Source: an uncultured Vogesella sp. (GTDB taxonomy: Bacteria; Pseudomonadota; Gammaproteobacteria; Burkholderiales; Chromobacteriaceae). From it: a stretch of DNA of 19,333 bases. The stretch's first letter is position 1. Every line of letters starts with the position of its first letter. Shown here piece after piece: positions 13,423 to 19,333 of this stretch. The position numbers and the translations under genes were made by a program. The notes under the pieces are model-generated. The model made no database searches. It was not told the origin of the DNA and saw nothing but the letters and a program-made list of their open reading frames with translations. Location of the stretch: positions 1 through 19,333 of the forward strand of contig CAMLGD010000041.1 of the NCBI GenBank assembly GCA_946479405.1, given 5' to 3'.

Positions 13423-15254
13423 GCGTGCTCCCCTTGCACAGCCAGATGCTGTCGCAGCAGCGGCAGCAGTTGGCCGCCATCGCCAGGCGTGGCGGCATCG
13501 GCCCGCTGGCTGGCAATATTGTCGTTGACCCACTGCAGGCGCGAGATCTTGTCCACCGGCAGACCACTGGCCAGCCAATCATCCCGCTGCAGCACCACCA
13601 GCAGCGCCTGCAACTGCGGCTGGCGCAGCAGCGCCTGCACCCGCGCAAAACTGCCATCCACTGCCAACGGTAGCGGCTGACCCTGCGGGTCAAGGCACAG
13701 CGCATCGCTGCAGATACAACAGGCCACGCCGCGGGCGGCCAACTCTGCCTGCCGCTGACGCGCCGCCGCCAGCGCCGCAGCATCGCCAACGAACACTTCC
13801 AGCGGCACGCGGCCACCGCCGGGCAGCAGCCGCTGCAGCATGGCCGGCAGGTAACGCTGGTACAGCGTGCTGCTGCCCAGTTGCGGTGCATGGTTGACTT
13901 CCAGCACCACTGCGCCGTTCTGCTGCCACGACACACTGATGTCGCGGGAGAGAATGTCTACCCCAGCCATGCTCAGTCCCAGGCGACGGGCGGCACGACA
14001 CGCCAGTTCGATGTTGTCCGGGTGGGTCTGCGCAGTCAGATCGTCGTCCAGCGAGCCGTCGAGATTGGTCGGTACCGCGCGCAGCAAGATGCGGCTGCCG
14101 GCGGCGAGCACGCTCTGCCAGTCATGCCCCTGCTGCGCCAGGCAGGCCGTGGCCAGCGCGTCGTCGGGCAAGGGCGGCAGGCGCTGCCACAGCAGCTCAC
14201 CCTGACGTCGCCGGTTTTCTGCGGCCAACAGCTGGCGGATGCTGTGCACACCATCTGCCAGCAAACCGGCAGGCAGACGCCGCATCACGAACAGTACCTC
14301 TCCGTCCACCAGCTGCACATGGTGGGTGTCGCCGGCGATCTGACGCTCGACCAGCACACCGGTCCCCAGCGCTGCGGCATGAGCATAGCCGGCACGTGCC
14401 GCGGTGGCGGATTCCACTGCCAGCGTCACCCCCTGCCCGCCCACGCTGCCAGCCGGCTTGATCACCACCGGGGCACCCAGCTCGGCCAACGCCTGCTCCG
14501 CCGCGGTCTCACTGTCGACCTGTCGCTGTGGCACTAGCGGCAGACCTGCGCTGGCCAGCCATTGCCGGGCCAGCGCCTTCTGCCCGCAAATCTGGATGCC
14601 GAGCATGGCATCGCGCTCCACCCCGGCAGCCTGCAGCACACGTGCCTGCGTGCCCCAGCCCAGCTGATAGATGCCGGCCCCCAGCGACAGCCACGGAACG
14701 TTGGCCGCATGTGCGCTCGCCAGCAGGCTGAAAGTGGTGTGATCCAGCGGATGACGGCGGCTCAGCGAGCCGATCAGCGTCGCCTCCAGCTGGCGGAGCA
14801 AGGCTTCCGGTTCGGCAAAATGCGCCGGTTTGGCGATAAATCCATCCAGCACGATGGCCGCGGCCTGGTAACAGCGGCGCAGATCATCCGCGGCCAGCTG
14901 CGGCAGCTGGACCACGGCGGCCTCCACTTGCCAACTGCCAGCCGGGCCCTGCTGCAGCCGCAGGAGGCGACCGGGCAAAAATACCGGCAGCCGGGCCAGT
15001 CGCTGCAGCTGTGCGGCCAACTGCAGCACACGCCAGCTCCATTGCACTGCCGCTGCGGCCAACGGTAGTTCCGCTGCCGCCTCGCATGCCTGCGGCCGCA
15101 GCTGGAAAGCGGTAGCCAGCCAGGCATCCACCGCCTGCCAGTCAAGGTTGGCCGCCAGCGCGGCGGGCTGCAGGCGCAAGCTTGCCAGTGGTTGCGACAA
15201 GCCATGACGATGGCCGGGGATGGGAGAGCAACTCAGTTCGACGATAGCGGGCAT
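13419..15254 (-). CDS. CphA-like ATP-grasp ligase with degenerate Mur remnant, first copy
   Basis: A 611-residue paralogue of the following gene. Domain order is the same: N-terminal domain (about 1-165), AHAANVPW...QLGWG (181-201), GQK with Lys226, PVVIKP with Lys266, the VGGQGVTLAV loop, LVERQIAGDTHHVQLVDGE (301-319), HPDNIELACRAARRLGLSMA (411-430), and metal-binding LEVN (451-454). The C-terminal 130 residues start VPLEVFVGD in place of the Mur P-loop and lack the Lys-Thr pair, so the second ATP site of cyanophycin synthetase is lost. ATG 15254 is chosen: the longer frame to 15293 begins inside the upstream terminator hairpin. No clear Shine-Dalgarno sequence precedes 15254, so the start is less certain. 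It heads a three-gene coupled operon. CphA2-type enzymes are the nearest known analogue. Confidence 0.76.
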   Translation of the reverse strand: MPAIVELSCSPIPGHRHGLSQPLASLRLQPAALAANLDWQAVDAWLATAFQLRPQACEAAAELPLAAAAVQWSWRVLQLAAQLQRLARLPVFLPGRLLRLQQGPAGSWQVEAAVVQLPQLAADDLRRCYQAAAIVLDGFIAKPAHFAEPEALLRQLEATLIGSLSRRHPLDHTTFSLLASAHAANVPWLSLGAGIYQLGWGTQARVLQAAGVERDAMLGIQICGQKALARQWLASAGLPLVPQRQVDSETAAEQALAELGAPVVIKPAGSVGGQGVTLAVESATAARAGYAHAAALGTGVLVERQIAGDTHHVQLVDGEVLFVMRRLPAGLLADGVHSIRQLLAAENRRRQGELLWQRLPPLPDDALATACLAQQGHDWQSVLAAGSRILLRAVPTNLDGSLDDDLTAQTHPDNIELACRAARRLGLSMAGVDILSRDISVSWQQNGAVVLEVNHAPQLGSSTLYQRYLPAMLQRLLPGGGRVPLEVFVGDAAALAAARQRQAELAARGVACCICSDALCLDPQGQPLPLAVDGSFARVQALLRQPQLQALLVVLQRDDWLASGLPVDKISRLQWVNDNIASQRADAATPGDGGQLLPLLRQHLAVQGEHA

Positions 15255-15260
15255 GAGAAC

Positions 15261-15293
15261 AAGAAAAAATGGCAGCGGGTAGCCCGCTGCCAT
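15261..15293 (-). terminator. Intrinsic terminator of the autotransporter gene
   Basis: On the minus strand ATGGCAGCGGG, loop CTA, CCCGCTGCCAT form a perfect 11-bp stem followed directly by a T-rich run (complement of 15261-15269). It lies 22 bases after the autotransporter stop and just before the first CphA-like gene. It is a textbook rho-independent terminator and separates the two units; it contains no copy of the repeat family. Confidence 0.9.
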
Positions 15294-15315
15294 GATTGGT
15301 TACCGAACAAGGGAC

Positions 15316-17316
15316 TTAGAACATCCAGCGCAGTTTGACCGACACCGTCTGGTTGAGGAAGTCCGTCTTGTACATCGCATCGTAACGGCCGGTCACTTCC
15401 ACGCCGTTGGCCAGTTTATGGGTCAGACCAAAACCGCCGCGCACCTGCCACGGGCTGGTATCGGCGCCGTAGGTGACAAATGCCGCGCTCGGTGCGCCGG
15501 CGAAGGCGGACACGATGGACGATTTCTCGTTCAGGGTGTCGTAGCCCACACCCAGGTTGGCCTGCAGCTGGGTGCCGCTGTCCAGCGTCTTGTTCAGCTT
15601 GCCTTCCACCGCCAGCACCAGCGAATCCGCCTCGCGGCCCTGCACCTGCAGGTTCAGCGCGCCGGCGCCGGTTTCGCTATAGGCCTTGTCCTTGATCCAG
15701 GTGTAATCGGCACGCAGCGCCGGGGTGAAGCTGGTGCTGTCGTTCAGCGCGTAGCTGCGGCCCAGGCCGACACCGGCGTGGGCGGTCAGGCTTTTGTAGG
15801 CAGCCGAAGCCGTCGACTGGGTCAGCGCAATCTGGCGCTCGCCACGGGTATGGCCCTGACCGACATCGGCCTGGAAGTTCAGGTTGGTGCGCTCGTCCAG
15901 GCTGTAGCTGCCGTAGCCCACCAGCTGGTAGACATTCACTTCGCTGCTTTGCGGCGCCACGCTGGATTTGCTGTCGATATTGATATTGGCGTAGGCCAGT
16001 GCACCGCCCAGACGCAGCTTGGGCGTCAGCGCACCATCCGTGCCCAGGGTCAGGCCGTAGGTGTGCGCATCGTAGCCGGCCACACCATCACGGTCGTTTT
16101 GTTCGGTCCAGGAACCGAACGGTTTTACCCACACGTAGCGGTCGCTATACACCGCATCGCCTGCTGACAAACCGGTGCTGCCCTCGATGCGCGCCTGCAC
16201 GATCTGGTTCACGCTGGCCAGGGCGTCCTGCGTGGCAGCCGTGGTCGCGCCGCCGTGCAGCGGCAAGGTCTGCGATACCGCGTCGGAGACTTCCTGCTCG
16301 GTAGCCAGCTGGCCCAGTGCATCCACCACTTCTTGCAGGCCGGCGGCGCCGGAATCCAGCACCTGTGCCGCGCCCAGGCCCGGGAAGTTGCTGTTGTCGC
16401 GGGCGGCCTGCTCGACAGTCAGTGCGCGCACGGCGTCGATGTACAACGCCTGGGTATTAGAGTTGTTATTCAGCGTTTCCACGCGCTGGGTAAAGTTGAA
16501 CAGCGCGCTGTTGTCGGTGATCTGGGAGAAGGTACCGTTGATGCTGCCCGCCGTGGTGTGAATGATGCCGAACGAACTCATGCCGGAACTCAGGCTCAGA
16601 CCGCTGCCGGCCTTCACATCGACATCCAGCGTGCCATCAAGGCTGGCCGTGGCAGCTTGCAGATAGCTGTAACTGCCTTCGCTACTGGTGGACACAATGG
16701 CAACCCGCAGGGTCGCGCCGGACTCTTGGGAGAAGTGGCCGCTCAGAACGGCAGAACCGGCAGTGCCGCTGTTACGCAGATCATCCTTGTCCGCATTATT
16801 CTTGAGCGTTACCACCCCACCGCTGTAGTTGGTGAGATTGGTGGCAACGATGGAACCTGCGATCTGGCCTTCGTTCCAGATATACACGTTCTGGCTAGGG
16901 CTGCCGGCGCGGTTGATGGCAAAGTTTTGCCCGACGATCACACCGGTACTGCCGTTGGTGATTGAGGTATCGTAACTTGGCGAAGTATCTTGCACATAAA
17001 TCGCAGTGTTGCCGGTGATACGACCGCTGTTGTCAATGGAAGTTGAATACTCATTGCCAGTGCTTACCGTGACGGCCGTGCTACCGCTCACATCGATAGC
17101 ACCATTGCTGCTCACTACCAGTGGGCAGCTGTTTACTGTCTCCGGGGTTGTCTGACCGGTGGTGATATCGTTAACACAAGTAGCCTGGGCCGCCGCAGCC
17201 GCCAGCGCAAAGCATGCCGCGGCGGTCGCCAGCACCAGCGGTTTGTGTTTGCTGCCAGGTTGGCCGCAATGCTGACGGGAGTCAGCAAGTGAAGTGAAGT
17301 GCGAACGTGTCATCAT
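15316..17316 (-). CDS. Autotransporter outer-membrane beta-barrel protein (type V secretion)
   Basis: A 666-residue autotransporter. It has an extended N-region of about 26 residues, a hydrophobic core (LVLATAAACFALAAAAAQA) and a likely cleavage after AQA near residue 45. The passenger (about 46-385) is Gly/Ser/Thr/Asn-rich with IDNSG...I.G-like turns typical of a beta-helix. The translocator beta-domain begins near residue 393 (YVWVKPFGSW) with the usual YDAHTYGLTLGTDG strand, and the protein ends in LRWMF with a terminal aromatic residue, the barrel-assembly signal. Only a modest passenger and no protease or lipase motif is visible, so an adhesion or aggregation role is the best guess. The start is ATG 17316 or 17313, after GAGAAT. 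It is monocistronic, ending in a strong terminator. Confidence 0.9.
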   Translation of the reverse strand: MMTRSHFTSLADSRQHCGQPGSKHKPLVLATAAACFALAAAAAQATCVNDITTGQTTPETVNSCPLVVSSNGAIDVSGSTAVTVSTGNEYSTSIDNSGRITGNTAIYVQDTSPSYDTSITNGSTGVIVGQNFAINRAGSPSQNVYIWNEGQIAGSIVATNLTNYSGGVVTLKNNADKDDLRNSGTAGSAVLSGHFSQESGATLRVAIVSTSSEGSYSYLQAATASLDGTLDVDVKAGSGLSLSSGMSSFGIIHTTAGSINGTFSQITDNSALFNFTQRVETLNNNSNTQALYIDAVRALTVEQAARDNSNFPGLGAAQVLDSGAAGLQEVVDALGQLATEQEVSDAVSQTLPLHGGATTAATQDALASVNQIVQARIEGSTGLSAGDAVYSDRYVWVKPFGSWTEQNDRDGVAGYDAHTYGLTLGTDGALTPKLRLGGALAYANINIDSKSSVAPQSSEVNVYQLVGYGSYSLDERTNLNFQADVGQGHTRGERQIALTQSTASAAYKSLTAHAGVGLGRSYALNDSTSFTPALRADYTWIKDKAYSETGAGALNLQVQGREADSLVLAVEGKLNKTLDSGTQLQANLGVGYDTLNEKSSIVSAFAGAPSAAFVTYGADTSPWQVRGGFGLTHKLANGVEVTGRYDAMYKTDFLNQTVSVKLRWMF

Positions 17317-17548
17317 TATTCTCGTTTTGCTGTAAGTCGCGACAGTGTGATTACATAAGCAACAATTGAAAATACATTCCGCCCTGCGGCAGATAGTTAT
17401 TTAAATACCTGTGGCATTATTCACTCAAAATATCGCGCGTATGCTTGCATAGCAAAGCCACTAGCAGTTAAGCGCCGACAGCAATGAAATAGCCAGGCTG
17501 CGCAAAACATCCATTTATTTATTAGAGAAGATTTAAAAAAAGCTCGCC
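17317..17548. promoter_or_regulatory. AT-rich divergent intergenic region
   Basis: These 232 bases between the autotransporter (-) and the oxygenase (+) are markedly AT-rich against the surrounding genes and must contain promoters for both. Short inverted elements occur, for example TGCT-TGCAT-AGCA around 17442-17454. I see no ORF, RNA gene or repeat copy here and do not assign specific promoter boxes. Confidence 0.45.
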
Positions 17549-18142
17549 ATGCAAAAGCTCAGCGTTTCACATATGGATTTATTCCCCACCCGGGTCTGGA
17601 GCGTCGGCCTGCCGCACCTGAATGCGCAGTTGCCACAGTGGATCGCACAGATTGAAGCCTGGCGGCAGCAGACCCCCAAACCGGAAGGCCGCTCCAACCG
17701 CATGGGCTGGAACAGCGCCCAGACCCTGTTGCAGGAGCCGGCATTCCAGCCGCTGGCCGAGGCCGTGCAGGCGGTGTTCGATCACATCTTCGACGAGATG
17801 GGCGCCCCCCTGCACCGCTACCAGCTGAAAGCCTGGGCCAATGTGCATGATTTTGGTGGCTACAACACCTTTCACAACCATGCCGGCGCGCTGCTCAGTG
17901 CCTGCTTTTACCTGAAAGTCCCCGCCGGTAGCGGGCCGATTGTGCTACGCGATCCACGACCCGGTGCGCTGCTATCACCATGGCAAGGTACACTGCGCCC
18001 CAATGCCGGCAGCGAAATTGCCATCGCGCCGGAAGCCGGCCAGCTGGTGGTGTTTCCCAACTGGCTAGAACACGGTGTCGAGGCACATGCGGCCCACGAC
18101 ACGCGCATCTCCATCCCCATCAATGCCGTGCAGGCCAGCTGA
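17549..18142 (+). CDS. 2-oxoglutarate/Fe(II)-dependent oxygenase, TIGR02466-like
   Basis: A 197-residue putative 2OG-Fe(II) oxygenase. LFPTRVW at the N-terminus (11-17), NTFHNHAGALLSACFYLKVP (107-125), LRDPRP (133-138) and VVFPNWLEHGVEAH...RISIPIN are the successive strands of this jelly-roll family. The probable iron ligands are in the HNH segment (His109/His111) and His175; Arg186 is the probable 2-oxoglutarate carboxylate ligand. Such enzymes hydroxylate proteins or small molecules using O2 and 2OG with release of succinate and CO2. The substrate is unknown. It stands alone between two surface-protein genes and is followed by the adhesin on the same strand after a 206-base gap, so it may be an independent unit. 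ATG 17549 lacks a good ribosome site; ATG 17573 is an alternative. Confidence 0.82.
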   Translation: MQKLSVSHMDLFPTRVWSVGLPHLNAQLPQWIAQIEAWRQQTPKPEGRSNRMGWNSAQTLLQEPAFQPLAEAVQAVFDHIFDEMGAPLHRYQLKAWANVHDFGGYNTFHNHAGALLSACFYLKVPAGSGPIVLRDPRPGALLSPWQGTLRPNAGSEIAIAPEAGQLVVFPNWLEHGVEAHAAHDTRISIPINAVQAS

Positions 18143-18348
18143 GTGCTGCAGCAGCGACATTTGCCCTACTAGTCATGTGGACATAACGCTACAGAAAAAT
18201 CACTTTTTACGCATTTTGCAAGGAAACAATTTGCAATAAATGCCCAAAGCATTGCCCTGAAGGGCAGTAGCCCGTTAGTACAATAAGAACGCCCTGGCAC
18301 TACTTCTAGAGTGATGACTACTAGTCCCACTCACATGGAGTATCGATC
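18143..18348 (+). promoter_or_regulatory. Leader/promoter region of the LapA-like adhesin gene
   Basis: This 206-base gap is AT-rich and has several short symmetric elements: AATGC-CCAAA-GCATT (about 18239-18253), TGCCCT-GA-AGGGCA (18253-18266), and a 9-base direct repeat CTACTAGTC at 18166-18174 and 18318-18326. TACAAT at 18279-18284 is a possible -10 element, but no good -35 is found at normal spacing. GGAG at 18336-18339 serves as ribosome site for the adhesin. Confidence 0.4.
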
Positions 18349-19333
18349 ATGGCTGCCGCATCCAATATCGCCCAAGGCAAAGTTGTCGCCCTTACCGGCA
18401 AGATCATCGCCATCATGCCCGATGGCACGCAGCACACCGTTCAGCTGGGCGAAATTGTTGCCAGCGGCACCCGCCTGATCATTCCCCAGGATGCCTATAT
18501 CGAGATGCAATCTGCCAATGGCGACATTGTGCGTATTGCAGAAGCCCGCGATCTCACCATCACCGACGACGTCTTTGGCACCGCCCAGGCCAGTGCCACC
18601 GATGCCACCGACGCGGCACTGGCACCACTACAGCCGGAAGCCCAGCAAGTGCTGGCCCAGCTCAACAACGGGCTTGATCCGCTGACACAGCTGGAAGCCA
18701 CCGCAGCCGGCCTCGGCGGGGCAGGCGGGGCGGAAGATGGTGGCAACAGCTACGTCATCCTTGGCCGCATCTCGGAAGGCATTACCACCACCACACTGGA
18801 TCTGGGGCTGGATACCACTGCAGCCACGCCGACCGATGCCGGCACCAGCAACTTGAATCCGACCCCGACTATTGAAGTGGGCGCGGCAGGCACAGCCGTT
18901 GGCGATATCGTCATCAATGAAGGTGAAAACGCCGTCTTTGGCGTCAATATCACCAATGCCGCGGCAGGCAGCACCCTGGTGCTCACTTTTGCTGACGGCT
19001 CGGCACTGTCGCCAGCCGACTACAGCAGCGGCACATTCCAGTACAGCACCGATGGTGGCGCCACTTGGACCACGTACACCGGCAGCATTGCGATTGCCGC
19101 TGGCGATTCCCTGCTGCAGGTACGCACCACAACCGTTAGCGACAGTGTTGACGAGCTGAATGAAACCTTCGGCCTGTCTGCCACCCTGACCAGCAATGGC
19201 GTGAACTACAGCGATGGCGCGACCGCCACCATCGTCGATGACGACGTACCCACCATCCACTTCGTCAGCGAGGCCGAAACCGGCGACATCACCGTGCCGG
19301 AAGGCAACGATGCGGTGTTCACCCTCAACATCA
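18349..19333 (+). CDS. LapA-type giant adhesin, N-terminal part (runs off the window)
   Basis: The frame from ATG 18349 stays open to the window edge (328 codons). Residues 1 to about 115 match the LapA retention module, which lodges the adhesin in its TolC-like outer-membrane pore. It is followed by LEATAAGLGGAG, where T118-A119-A120-G121 matches the LapG protease site TAAG; cleavage would be between the two alanines. After a Gly-rich linker come Calx-beta-like repeats: one from INEGENAVFGVNI to TATIVDDD (about 190-300), with the next starting at VPEGNDAVFTLNI. The protein is acidic and Thr/Asp/Gly-rich, as expected for a calcium-binding type I-secreted adhesin. GGAG nine bases upstream supports the start. 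Its size, C-terminal RTX signal and LapBCE/LapD/LapG partners are outside this window. Confidence 0.9.
   Translation, partial: MAAASNIAQGKVVALTGKIIAIMPDGTQHTVQLGEIVASGTRLIIPQDAYIEMQSANGDIVRIAEARDLTITDDVFGTAQASATDATDAALAPLQPEAQQVLAQLNNGLDPLTQLEATAAGLGGAGGAEDGGNSYVILGRISEGITTTTLDLGLDTTAATPTDAGTSNLNPTPTIEVGAAGTAVGDIVINEGENAVFGVNITNAAAGSTLVLTFADGSALSPADYSSGTFQYSTDGGATWTTYTGSIAIAAGDSLLQVRTTTVSDSVDELNETFGLSATLTSNGVNYSDGATATIVDDDVPTIHFVSEAETGDITVPEGNDAVFTLNI

Noticed and set aside
11707..15254. Canonical cyanophycin synthetases (cphA)
   Set aside because: Both proteins are 571-611 residues instead of roughly 870-900 and lack the Mur-ligase GTNGKT motif and most of that domain, so the name would overstate the function.
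15255..15293. Upstream ATG for the first CphA-like ligase (MAAGYPLPFFLVL...), which looks like a short hydrophobic leader
   Set aside because: This stretch is the autotransporter's intrinsic terminator hairpin and T-run read as codons, so it is unlikely to be translated.
18294..18310. Sigma-54 -24/-12 promoter before the adhesin (CTGGCACTACTTCTAGA)
   Set aside because: The GG of the -24 element is present, but the -12 TTGC element is missing at the right spacing.
18166..18326. CTACTAGTC direct repeat as insertion-element target duplication
   Set aside because: The two copies flank only 143 bases with no transposase or terminal inverted repeats; more likely chance or a regulator site.
1..19333. 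CRISPR arrays, tRNA/rRNA genes, insertion sequences, prophage
   Set aside because: No regularly spaced repeat-spacer pattern, no cloverleaf or ribosomal segment, no transposase or integrase reading frame was seen; the dispersed 10-mer is irregularly spaced and on both strands.

Overview
The window is GC-rich, densely coded bacterial DNA. Two things suggest a betaproteobacterium of the Neisseriales, perhaps Chromobacteriaceae: the protein repertoire (PhnC/PhnE transport, LysR regulators, a LapA-type adhesin, CphA-like ligases) and a 10-base repeat that behaves like a DNA uptake sequence. No 16S or other marker gene is present, so the taxonomy is an inference.

Layout. 1-1760 (+): end of a phosphonate-type ABC transporter, with the PhnC tail overlapping a double-length PhnE made of two fused permease halves. 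1831-3592 (-): a GNAT acetyltransferase followed by a cystathionine beta-lyase-like PLP enzyme, divergent from a LysR regulator (3685-4632, +). 4664-5467 (-): an alpha/beta hydrolase. 5540-8725 (-): a tightly coupled operon of three different RraA/HMG-aldolase-family proteins and an aspartate-type aminotransferase, divergent from its probable LysR regulator (8832-9737, +). 9768-10667 (-): an EamA/DMT exporter. 10829-15254 (-): a three-gene operon joined by two ATGA overlaps, encoding two CphA-like ATP-grasp ligases whose Mur-ligase part is truncated and degenerate, and a lipoprotein alpha/beta hydrolase. 15316-17316 (-): an autotransporter with its own intrinsic terminator. 17549-18142 (+): a 2-oxoglutarate/Fe(II) oxygenase. 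18349 to the window end (+): the N-terminus of a large LapA-type adhesin with a retention module, a TAAG site and Calx-beta-like repeats.

How genes may work together. The aminotransferase and aldolases together could deaminate and then retro-aldol cleave 4-hydroxy-4-substituted glutamates, releasing pyruvate. The twin CphA-like ligases and lipoprotein hydrolase look like a peptide-forming system that is not canonical cyanophycin synthesis. The right end is a cell-surface/biofilm region.

Across the window the 10-mer GTTGGCCGCA occurs 19 times on both strands, roughly once per kilobase. Twice it forms inverted pairs that act as hairpins at gene ends. This is the architecture of a DNA uptake sequence, but the motif is not one of the Neisseria-type dialects I know.
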